From NCBI GenBank assembly GCA_019454045.1, contig SKCR01036771.1:43205-107204 (forward strand): a DNA stretch of 64,000 nt, given 5' to 3'. Both the position numbers and the translations under genes were made by a program. Source of the stretch: Zanthoxylum bungeanum (taxonomy: Eukaryota; Streptophyta; Magnoliopsida; Sapindales; Rutaceae). The notes below the pieces were generated by a model that worked only from the letters and a program-made list of their open reading frames with translations, was not told the origin of the DNA and made no database searches. Shown here piece by piece: positions 23,628 through 33,584 of the stretch; the first letter of the stretch is position 1; each line of letters opens with the position of its first letter.

Positions 23628-25556
23628 TGTTGGGATTTATGTCCTAGAGCTTCATGTATTGTAAAACGGAATTGATTATTGTAATAATTATAAACGCATT
23701 ATTCATTTATCAAAGTTGTTTGATTTAAATTGCATATTGTCTAATTGTCTTGTTTACCTTGATTACTTTTGTACCTTTAGACTTAGTGTATGTTTGATAC
23801 ATAAGAGGATTTAAGTCTGAAGTTAGTAATCTAAATTGTCCATAGAGAGCAAACAGAGTGGGTACTTTGTTTGTGGTTTATCTATAGCTGCGGTTCATTC
23901 TATACTTGTATGACAACCTTGATCCGGGTTCGTTCATGTGGTGACATGAGAATGGAGGCACCTTGTATGATATGATCATATAGGACTGGACTCAGATAAA
24001 TATGAATTTTTTTTTAATATCCGTTAACCCAAGAAATTCATTTTATCTACTAGATGGTCATATATATTAATCTTAATCCTGAGTGTACTACGAACTCCTG
24101 CATGTTAGGCTGTGTCCTTTGATTTACTATGGTGAGGTTGGTGTAGCAGTCCCGGCCAATAACTACGTATTTTGGGGATATGGTTTGGTATGTAGCTGGG
24201 AACGTTTTACATAGATATGGAATTCACTCTTTCTTTCGAGAAGTAGAAGAATATCTCTTTTAAGAGTTGATTCGGGACTTGAATAATTTTGAGCGCTCAA
24301 CTTTCATATTACGAATAGAAAGTATTATATTCATAATTGTTATGAATTAATTGTTCATTATAGAATCAATGGTGCTTAAGAGACAAAATATTTAGAGGGG
24401 TATAACGGACTTATGACCCGGCTCTATTTATTAGATATTCGTGAAGGGCTATATCCATATGTAGTGACTATATCGATGGACACCGAAGTTTGTTCGGCTT
24501 ATATTTTCATCTACGGTAACGGGAGTTCAACTTCGAGTTTTTAGTGGAATAACGCGGAGTTAATAATTCGTAATATTTAATTAAAGAGTTTATTAATATT
24601 TCAGAATTATTGGAGCTCGGAACCGTAGGTCCATTTGGTCCCCGTGCTAGCTCGATTAACTGTAGCAAACCTAATTTAATTAGATTGTCTAATAATATGC
24701 TCACATTATATTTAAATATTGTTAATATGATTAATAATACTTTTGTCACAAATGAAAATAATATTAAATTAGTTTAATATTATATTTTCTAATATTTTGA
24801 TTATAAGATAATCAAATAATAATTATAAGATAATTATTACATCATCATTGATAATGCATAATTATGAGATAATTATGACATCATTATTTGATAATGGTAA
24901 ATGCATTATCAAGACAAGCCTTAATGGTTTGCCAAATCATCCACCAAGTTTTTGTTAATTAGTTTTGACCTAATTACCTAACTTGTTCCATTATCTAATG
25001 GATTTGGTTGACACTCCACTCAAGTGTGTTGGCCATTTACAATTGATAAAATTGAGTGGATGTTGATGGAATGGCTTAAGTTTATATTCTCTATCATTCC
25101 CACTCAAAGGTTGGGTGAATTCAAGAAAACATCATACTTAGCATTTTGGAAAAAGTTTTTCAAGAGAGAGCTAAAAACATTCACAAAAGTTGTGAGTAAG
25201 GTAGAGAGAAAAATCTAATTTCTCAATAGTTGAGATTAGAAAGAAAAACAAAAGTGAACAAGATATTTGATCTTCTTCATCTCATTTTTCTAAAGCCAAA
25301 AGAGTTTGTGACATTATCAACTTCTCTAAAAAGTTTAGAGGTTGATCTTTGTGAGTGAAGCCCACACTTCGGTTTGTTGGTTTCGAGATATAGCTCGGAA
25401 GATTGAGTGGTTGATTCTACGGTAGAATCTCAAAGGAAATCCATCAAGAGTTTTGTGGAGTTCGACTTCAACAAAGGAGAAGGCAGAGAAAATTTTAAAG
25501 ATCCGGTGCCACCACATCCGCAACTTCCGTCGCGCAAGAGGAAACGGTTTCCAACA
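23628..25556 (+). repeat. 3' LTR of Copia B (1,929 bp)
   Basis: Starts TGTTGGGATTTATG and ends TTTCCAACA. It differs from the 5' LTR by roughly 25 substitutions and small indels counted by eye. Confidence 0.95.
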
Positions 25557-25561
25557 AATCA

Positions 25562-26460
25562 TACATCAGTTCCTCATCTTCTTAAAACGAGCAATGAAAT
25601 GGTTTGTCGTTTCTCCACTCTTCTGCGTCACCCGGGATCATTCGGCTATGCATAATTTTGGCTTGGCTCTAGAGAATTGAGTGTGAAACTTCCTTTCCAT
25701 CTCCTGCCAGGTAAAAGCTGAGTTCTTGGGCAGAGTGGCATAGTAGGTAAAAGTTGTTCCTGTCAAAGAATTAGGAAACAGACTTGGCTTAAAATTTGAA
25801 AATTCGTCATAATTCGCCAATTCCCCACATTGGATGGTGAATCTAGCAATGTGCTCCTGGAAGGATTAGTCGTCCTCTCCATAAAATAGTGAAAGTCGGG
25901 AATCTTGTATCCCCTAGGATATGGATTTTCTCTATCAATAGCATCGGGATACGGTTTGTGAAACTCTGGATGGTCGATTTGCCTCGGCCCCAGTCCATAG
26001 AGTTCATGCACCACCTCTTTTACTGTTTCTGCATCCAGGTGTTGAGAACATGCATTGGAGGATGATTTTCTTTATTGAACATTGGAGGATTACCCCTCGG
26101 GCCCATTCATGCATGTACTTCTTCGTCATAATTTGTAGGATAAGAACTGTTAAGGAGCCATAGGAGCCACAACCCTGCCATTGCCAAAATGGCGACCATT
26201 GGTAGCAGGAATCCTGCTAAAACCTTTCATCCGAAATCCTCCAACTTCTTCTCTCCTGTGAAGAGGTTGGTATCTGTCTTCCATTGGGGGAGGAAGAGAA
26301 AGGCGAGGATTTGGTACATGAGGACAGTATGTCTCATGAGATCCTCTAAAGGATTGCCCTTTGAGTTCCTTCTGTCTTACTGGCTTAGAAATCGCTTCCT
26401 GACGTTCATTCCTCCCATTCCTAAAGTTGGAAGTCTGCCCAGACTTGTGTTGTTCCATTC
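25562..26460 (-). pseudogene. Gypsy gag, N-terminal half
   Basis: Minus-strand frames: 26458-26150 gives MEQHKSGQTSNFRNGRNERQ and an R/P-rich segment; 26014-25763 gives ELYGLGPRQIDHPEFHKPYP and GYKIPDFHYF; 25820-25638 gives SLTGTTFTYYATLPKNSAF and TWQEMERKFHTQF, the core of a plant Gypsy retrotransposon gag domain. Stops and frame changes separate them. The end, FIARFKKMRN at about 25600, connects across Copia B to YLSETEFVKM at 15786. Confidence 0.8.
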
Positions 26461-26737
26461 TCTCTAAAGCCTGTAAGATTTTTCATGGCTTTTTGTCATT
26501 GCATCTTGGCTCGCCTTCATCCTTCTGGATATCATATATGCAAAACAGCCAAATCAACACTGAAATTGTTAGGGAAGGCTCCAACAATAGGTCTTGCAGG
26601 AGTTTGATTTTCTTGATTGTGAATTATAAAAAGAGATATGTTCCTCTCAATCTGCTCCACTGGGTGTGGAACGTTCTGTTGTAGGCGCAGCTTCTTCATC
26701 TTGAGATTGGACAATGTCTTTTCCAAAATTATTTCTC

Positions 26738-26762
26738 AAGTGGGTCCCACCGGGCATGCCAA
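26738..26762 (-). promoter_or_regulatory. Primer binding site of the Gypsy element
   Basis: Minus strand TGGCATGCCCGGTGGGACCC, eight bases after the LTR end. It resembles the TGGCACGCCCGGTGGGAC primer site I know from plant Gypsy elements. Confidence 0.7.
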
Positions 26763-26769
26763 AAATTAA

Positions 26770-27599
26770 TGTTGGCTCTAAAAATCGGTATTGCTAGGCG
26801 TGCCAGAGGAGCGGGTCCTCAAAGTGAAATCTGACTTATAATCAAAATAATGTGAAACAAGTTCTCTAAAATTCGAAAGTGATGAACAATTTAGATTCTA
26901 ACAAGATGCTACTGTAACTGAAATTGAGATTGAAATTGAAAAGAAATTGCGATTACAGAATGAAAACTAGAATCAGTACAAGACTAAACTACTAGACAAA
27001 GGAATTTTAACAGGACTGAAATTACTGGAAACAATTCTAAAGGATTAGACTACAAGAAATTACAATAGAGTCGTTGATGTTGTTATTGATGGAAGCATTT
27101 GTGTTTGTTTGTTGAAATCTGTTGATTGTCCTCATTTTGTCTCTTTCAGTACTGCCTTTTATAATTCATGCAACAAACTGCTCCCTCCACTTTCCTGCAA
27201 CGGTTCCACTACATTTTATATTTACGCCTAATGGAGGAAACTGAAGCATAATAGTAGAAAAATACGTGTAATGGAGGAATTCCATTTTTTGGAACAACTG
27301 ACTCAGATAAGGCTTATCTTGTTCAGATTAGGCTTTGCCCTGACCCCTTCCTGATAATTGGGTTGGGCCTGAACATCTTGGATGCAAGCAAAGCTTGGCC
27401 GGTACGGTCACCGGTATCCTGATATGGGGGGCCAGTATGGAGTAGTCCAGTTCCAGAACGTGTATAAATGATCTCGACTCACCGGTATGGATGATGAGGG
27501 ACCGGTATACCGGTCTCATATATAATTTCATTGTTTCCTGTTTGATTTCAAGATGGGCTCCAGGCTTAGGTTTGGCTTGAATTATTTCTGATGCAAACA
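26770..27599 (-). repeat. 5' LTR of the Gypsy element (about 830 bp)
   Basis: Bounded by TGTTGGCTC (26770) and GCAAACA (27599). On the minus strand a TATA-like TATAAAAGG lies at 27155-27163. The upstream (U3) part, 27390-27520, holds several ACCGGTAT/CCGGTAC repeats. The segment 27064-27145 recurs at 10398-10477. Confidence 0.75.
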
Positions 27600-28042
27600 G
27601 TTACCATACCTTACGTCTACATTCATCCATATTCTTACAAACCTATGGGCACAAGTATGGTTTCCAACAATGTGTGGAATATTGTTGAACAACGTGTCCA
27701 TTGCATAGATAGTATTGAAATTCAAGGAGAAATAGTGAGTTCAGTAGCCATAGTTATCAAAATGTCCAGTCCTTTTTTTCTCGAATAAACATAGAGCAAT
27801 GCTTTTACCAGTTTGTGTTCATGGATGCTCTAAAAAAAATAAAAGAAAATCCACAAGGGCATAAATTTGGGTTAAGCGGAGGAAACTATAATGTCCTAAA
27901 CTCACAATCCCAACTACTTCCAGCAACAGCAACACAACAATTCATGAATCAACTATTATGCCACTCAAGTATAAACTATAAATAAATGGTGATTTCGATA
28001 CCAGATTAGTAAGTCATTGTTTTAAGGTTCCCAAATTACTGT
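27600..28042. other. Intergenic, nothing recognised
   Basis: No reading frame with recognisable homology and no repeat ends seen. Confidence 0.5.
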
Positions 28043-28822
28043 TGTTGACGGTGGATTTTGGTCTCAGGGCAATTTTGGAATATCACTCCCGAGGAAATCC
28101 TCCTCCAACTGTGAATTTGTTTGGTTATGGGGGACCAAAGGCAAATTTAGCGGAAAACAAGAAAATACGCCAATCAGACAAGGTGGTTTAACGTGGTTCG
28201 GTGGATTTTGGGATCCGACCTACGTCCACGGGCAAGAACAGGGTGGTGCTTTTTATTACCCAAATACACTCCTTGAGTCTCTTCCTCCCTTTTACAAATC
28301 AGAGCTCTATGACTCTAATCTCTCACTCTTGTGATGATTTTCAGATGCCCTTTTACACATGCTCTCCCTTCTATTTATAATAATACATAAATCAGATTCC
28401 TATTTGTACAAGAGTTTCCTAGTCAAAACTATTCCCTTTTTCCATAAGGATTCCTAGTCAAAAACTACATTTACTTCCTTTATCATACTAGGACATTGAC
28501 TTACTAGTTTACCCCATGAAAGTAGGATAACTTATTATCTTATCTCATATGGATATAATGCATTATTTTCCCGATCATGTCTTGCCCTATGCTCGGTCTT
28601 CATGTGGTCGGTCATGATGGTCATTTGTGCTGAGAATGCTGCTACCGATCTGATAGTGCTCGGTCATCCGAACCAAAGTGGTCGGTTATCGGATCATAAA
28701 GTTCTCGGCCACTCACTCATGTGGTCGGGTCGGTATTAATGATCTTTGACCAAGGAGAAAATTACCCTTTTGCCCCTGTCGTGCTGTCTTAAATACCATA
28801 GTGCCTAAAAGCACCATCAACA
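28043..28822 (-). repeat. Solo LTR with perfect 5-bp target duplication
   Basis: The segment starts TGTTGACGGTG and ends CACCATCAACA, an inverted pair of LTR termini, and both flanks are ACTGT (28038-28042 and 28823-28827). On the minus strand there is TATAAATAG at about 28371-28379 and, downstream, text with CCGAACCACGTTAAACC, which I know from plant LTR U5 ends. No second LTR or coding part adjoins it, so it is the product of LTR-LTR recombination. Confidence 0.85.
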
Positions 28823-29367
28823 ACTGTGTAATGATGGAATGAGTAATTTTGATAGTTGATCATCATGGACTAAACTCCAACAGTTCTTACTAAAGGTACT
28901 GCATAACTGTTGTTATATGCTGACAGATGCTCAACATAACCAGGGAACCCTTTGAAGACAAATGTTTGCTAGAATTTCTAGCCATTTTTCATATCCAAGG
29001 ATTAGTGCATCTTATCTATGATTAGATTAATTTCTCTTTTTTCATGGGATGACTATATTAACCAAAAATATACTACTATATCTGCAAACAGTTAAAAACG
29101 TAAATTTTATAACTTTCTTTTTTTCAAGGATTATATTTGGTCAGCAGGAGATGGCTTCAAGAGAAATTCAATCATCTAAATAATAAAAAAATTTACATCA
29201 ACATTTACAACTATTGTTATTTCAACTTCACCACCACATAGTAAGTTGGAAATGAGAGAGACGACTTTTGGGGGGGAGTGGGAATTGGGAATATGAACAA
29301 AATAATTAAAAGCTTCAGTAATTTTTCTTACAGATCAAAAATATATCTGGCCGTGGAGAACAAAAGC
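28823..29367. other. Intergenic and LQY1-like 3' flank
   Basis: AT-rich with no credible frame. The part next to 29367 is probably the 3' untranslated region of the minus-strand gene. Confidence 0.5.
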
Positions 29368-30742
29368 TCATAGACGTCTAGAATATCCAGAACCTCCACA
29401 TTTCTTGCAAAATACCAATCCTACAGAAAGACAAAATCCACTTCAAAACTAAAATACAAATGCAGACGGAATAGACATTATAAAAATACTGAAGTTCAAA
29501 AGAACCGAACATATCAGGGGTGTGAGTTTAAAAATAACTAAATTAGACATCACTCAAAACCAATGGCACAGGTGGAAATGATATTAGCTTGCAAATACAT
29601 ATCTTAGAATTCACACTGAACTGCAATGTTCCATTTAAATTGCATGATAGAGGTAGAGACACGTTAAAAATGTATGTATAATATAGCTAACACAAGCAGA
29701 ATGCTTAAATGAAAGTATTCTTGAACAAGAAAAATGGCCACCTACTAAAGTGCTAAAACGGGCAAAGGGAAAAAAATAAAATTTCCCTTTTTTTTTTTGA
29801 AACGTTGGAAACCCCATCACCAAACCACCCATTCTGGGCCGCGACCTCAGGCTCTTACAAGAAGCGCACCCCCTCGATTCGAACCCAGAACCTCAAGGTG
29901 AGATCTTGAATCCTACACCACCAAGCCACACCCAGCACTCTAATACCGAATGTTATGTTACCAATAACTAAATGAGTAAGTCGATCTAATTTTGCATACA
30001 AACTGTTGTATCATCATTAGACCATTCCACCTAATCTATTTTCATGGCACATCTTCTGAGTTTTGTACATGTAGTAAATTATTGTTTCAGAAATGAACCT
30101 GCTCCCTTGCAGACGCGACAATCAACCAAGCCAGACTCTATCTTCATCTTCCCGTCATTGCAGAATACACATTTTGTGCCACCTATTCAACACAAACAGT
30201 CCAAGAATCAAAAACTTAATCTTTATGAATCACAAAAATCATAAACTTAATCTTTAAGCAATATCATCATAATTCATTAACTTGGGGGTTACTTATATAA
30301 GATACCATTTCCAGCACAACGGTCACATGGAACAGGATCCCCCTGCAAAAGAAAATGCTTGAATTGAATGAAATGGAAATGAAAGAGAAAATGGGCACTC
30401 AAAGAATAAAAGCAATTATGTAACCTTGAGGCCGAGGAAGAGAGAGAGAGCGATGGCAACCAAAACGCTGATGCCGGCAAGGAAAGTTTGAGTATCTAAA
30501 GGCCTATCAAATTCAAACCCACTAAGCAGCAATATTGGAATTGGTATTGGGTTCAGAAACAGCTTGTTTATTGTGGTGTGTTGCTTAATTATTCCATTTT
30601 TATGCTTCAAAATGCAACGGGAGTGAGTTGGGGTTTCTGATTTTGTTGGGAGTAAATGAGGAAGCAAATTGTTTGTGGGAGATGAAGAAGAAACGAGAGG
30701 GTGAAATTGGAGGGAGCAGAAACAGAGTGCCTGTGCAGCCAT
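29368..30742 (-). CDS. LQY1: LQY1-like thylakoid DnaJ-type zinc-finger protein, four exons
   Basis: Exons (minus): 30742-30425, 30342-30306, 30182-30099, 29420-29368, every intron GT...AG, giving 163 residues ending GYSRRL and TGA. Residues 1-75 look like a chloroplast transit peptide ([20 protein letters not shown], Ser/Thr-rich, few acidic). One membrane segment follows ([20 protein letters not shown], about 86-105), then a cysteine-rich DnaJ-like finger with [24 protein letters not shown] and CKKCGGSG. That is the architecture of Arabidopsis LQY1 (LOW QUANTUM YIELD OF PHOTOSYSTEM II 1), a small thylakoid protein with disulfide-isomerase activity acting in PSII repair. All eight cysteines are kept and no break is seen, so it is probably functional. 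The symbol rests on remembered similarity; other plastid DnaJ-type finger proteins are possible. Confidence 0.88.
29795..29942 (-). repeat. tRNA-derived SINE in intron 3 of the LQY1-like gene
   Basis: On the minus strand it begins GCTGGGTGTGGCTTGGTGG (box A-like) and has GGGTTCGAATCG (box B) about 45 bases on, then a body ending in an A-run (T-run at 29790-29799 on the plus strand). Box A/B spacing and the A-tail are those of plant tRNA-derived SINEs. Target duplications were not clear. It lies in the same orientation as the host gene. Confidence 0.7.
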
Positions 30743-31366
30743 GGATACTCCACAAAGAAATAATATGTGGATCTCAGCCTCAGCTAGTTGCTTTGTGTAT
30801 TTTTTTTATTTTATTTTTTTGGTTTCATTTTCATTTTTATTACCCCTTATGTCCATTGACTACTTTGCCCCTCACTTTTAATACACAATACTGGCTGATG
30901 ACGGTCGGTACCTATTAAGTATTACCTAACCATAATCTGATCACTGTGGGCATTAAAACCGTACCGGATCAAACCGATTTTTTACTCCCAAATTATATGA
31001 ATCAGATTTGAATTGAATCGAATTGGATGAAAAAAATAAATTTTGGTTCGGTTTTAATCGGCAACCTTTAATATATATAAAGGAAGCTGATCAAACAATG
31101 GCTCCCGTGACTTTGTTAAGTCGCGGACGCCCTTTCATGTCCGTTGTATTCTTGAATAAGGATCCAACAGCCACTTTATGGTTATAATATATAAAATAAA
31201 TTTGTTTGGGCCCGCTTAAATAAATTAATATATTCATTTTTTATAAACTAAAAACAACTTTATTTTTTATTAATAAATAATATTTTGTGATGATATGAGC
31301 CTACATAAATTATTCAAAATTCTAAAATCTTTTTCCTTAGTTCTGCTCAGTGATCGATGCCCCCTG
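30743..31366. other. LQY1-like upstream region
   Basis: Includes the 5' untranslated region and presumed promoter of the minus-strand gene. A long T-rich tract lies at 30800-30840. No other gene seen. Confidence 0.5.
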
Positions 31367-31670
31367 ATGAGTGTGTATGATATACGCTTTTCAAGTATAT
31401 TTATCACTGATTTACCTTTAAATTATATTCTTGAATGTGTTAAATGTATTAATATTCATTGTTTTATTTTTTATGATGCATTATATGGAAGAAAAAAAAA
31501 TGAGCAAAATGAATCAAAAATCAGAAATTCTCGATTTGCACCGGTGACTTCTTGATTTATACAGTCTTTAGTATGTTATCATAACTTTTTCATACAATAT
31601 TCAAATGAGGTGATTCAAGTTGGGTTGGAAAGAAAACTTAATTATCTACAACTTTGTAGTTTGCGTTAAA
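31367..31670 (+). repeat. Probable Gypsy (Tat/Ogre-type) LTR fragment
   Basis: TGATGAGTGTGTATGATATACGC at the start resembles the TGATGAGTG terminus of Tat/Athila LTRs (compare the reverse complement of 53089). The end, with AACTTTTTCATACAATATTC and TTGGGTTGGAAAGAAAAC, is text I associate with those LTRs. Ends and duplication cannot be fixed. Confidence 0.35.
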
Positions 31671-33050
31671 GACTAAAGCAAATTCAATCATGATCAAAAT
31701 CAAGTTTGAATCCGTAAGTAATGCATTGGCGTGCCAATGGAGGTTAGAGAGCGACGTTGATGAGGAAGACTCTTTCAAGTGAGACCCGTCCACGTTAATT
31801 ATCGGCCCTATACATTGCAAGAACCCCCACACAAGATCCAATAGCCAAAAATTAGTACATAAATCTATTTTCAACATCTTCCACAATGTGATAAATAGAA
31901 CTTGGGTTTTTTCTTCTCAAAACATAAGAGTATTGCATTAGAAATGAAATCGAATCTTCTGGGCTTCATCGTATCAAATTTAGAGCAACTTCTCTAGCCT
32001 GATATGTTTGCAAGTCTGTCACATAAACATTATGCTCAATTTGTAAGTCAGTGATTATAGCTCTCGGATGGTGTGACCGCTTCCCATTAGTATACTTTTC
32101 CTTAATCATAACCAACAACATTACTCCTATTTATTTGCCAATGATTATGATTGTTAATATCAGTTTTACATATATGCAATTCCGTAACATCACAACTATT
32201 TACCACCCAAATTGCATTGTTGTTGTTGTCCGACCATGTAGCTCGAAATCGCCATTTACAATAATTTACTGCACAATAGGATTCGAACCGTGTTGTTGAC
32301 GACCTAGTCACCATAAATTCAATTTTTGCGTAATAATCATTATGCCTAATTCCCTATTCATCACCTTATTTTCACTAAAAATCTTACCTTGAAAAGTTCC
32401 AATTGTATTATCAAATTCAAAGAAATCTGGAACGAACTTGTTCGATGATAAAACTGGAGGCATGCACATAAACTGATCGTGTGCAGTTGAGATGTTACTA
32501 AAATGATTAATTTGAGCAAAAACACAAAAACCTTCAGTTTATATAAATTCATCTAATTACCTCATATTATAACCAATCTCATTAACTGGAGATTCATAAT
32601 GTCTTGTTTCAAAACTTGAACTTGACATATCTTTACGGTCATTATTGAGACTACTTTCAAATTAAAATGGAGATTAACGTTCATGGAATGAAAACATAAG
32701 TTCTTGAGATGTTGGTTCGTAGGCGAAAAGTTGTCTTACTGATGTCAGATGACATTCAATCAATACTTTAGGAGTCGTCATCATTAAAATACCTGTTGTC
32801 CTCGGACCAGAGTTCAAATAAATAAGAAATCGTAATTGTTTCATCATCAGCTATTTCAACATGTTAAGAAAGTCTATGATATTCAAATTCATCGACAAAT
32901 TTTTCTTCACTGATATGTCAAAATCATCTGGAATTTTCTGAATAAACTAATAAACTAGTTCAATAAAATCTTTATATGTAGCATTTTTTGGAAGAAAAAA
33001 TATTTCTTTTTCCCATTTACATATTTCATTTAAATTTTATCAATCGTTCT
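31640..33050 (-). pseudogene. MuDR/MULE transposase remnant
   Basis: On the minus strand 32314-32102 reads TRFESYCAVNYCKWRFRATW and IWVVNSCDVTELHICK, the MuDR DNA-binding domain (Cys-Cys-His pattern). It is followed in broken frames by NHWQINRSNV and AREVALNLI (about 32010-31980). The start of the MULE catalytic domain, GPIINVDGSHLKES with its first Asp, is at about 31815-31775. Later motifs are missing. It is a truncated dead copy; no inverted ends were found. Confidence 0.7.
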
Positions 33051-33104
33051 CTCCCATAAACCATCAAACCTCATCTTAATCAGATGGACTCGGCGAAATT
33101 GATG

Positions 33105-33325
33105 TCACACAATTATCGCACTGTGCGACAGAAGTCGTCGCACGACTTGACTTTGTCCATTGCTCTGTGCGACCGTGAGCATTACACTGTGCGACAACGT
33201 CCATCACACAATGTGACAAAGGTCATCGCATTGTGCGACAAAGGCCATTGCATTGTGCGACAAAGTCTATCGCAATTTCTATCACACTGAGATATACCTC
33301 ATCATACAGTGTGACGGTGTATGTC
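33105..33325 (+). repeat. Degenerate minisatellite, CATTGTGCGACAAAG-type unit
   Basis: About eight to nine loosely repeated units of 21-25 bases centred on TGTGCGACAAAGGYCAT, most regular at 33205-33265. The reading frame across it is a by-product of the repeat. Confidence 0.75.
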
Positions 33326-33584
33326 GTTCATATATGTGTTACTGATCACTTATAATACCAATTCTAACCATGCTTAAATCTAACCCTACAAAACTAATAA
33401 TTCTTCATCATTATGGGAAAAATTGAAATATTAAAAAAAGTAAAAACACTTAGTGGAAAATGCAGCATATCTCAATTTAATTTCTTTGAAATTCTGATAG
33501 GAGAATACTATGTTATGAATGAGATAAGGAAAATTTTATTTTTATGCATTCTGTTTATCATCAAATATTTTGTTTATATATATA

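Larger units (their letters stand above)
15787..25556 (+). mobile_element. Near-complete Copia LTR retrotransposon, family B (9,770 bp)
   Basis: Two LTRs of about 1.93 kb, PBS, a 1.9-kb leader, gag, protease, integrase, RT, RNase H and PPT are all present in Copia order. Flanks TATCA (15782-15786) and AATCA (25557-25561) are an imperfect 5-bp duplication within the Gypsy gag. By eye the LTRs differ at about 25 sites, mostly substitutions, so insertion is fairly recent compared with other elements here. The polyprotein has about eight breaks, so it needs proteins from elsewhere to move. Confidence 0.95.
10390..27599 (-). mobile_element. Minus-strand Gypsy retrotransposon split by a hAT and a Copia
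   Basis: One element can be reassembled from three blocks: LTR, PBS and gag N-terminus (27599-25557), gag middle and linker (15786-15022), and protease plus a scrap of 3' LTR (11411-10390). Copia B occupies the first gap and a hAT the second. Joining the blocks across each insertion gives continuous gag homology. RT, RNase H and integrase are absent, so the element is internally deleted as well as interrupted. Confidence 0.8.

Noticed and set aside
31365..31400. CTGATGAG with a following stem-like stretch, suggestive of a hammerhead ribozyme
   Set aside because: The GAAA strand and the cleavage-site helix are missing; the text fits an LTR terminus better.
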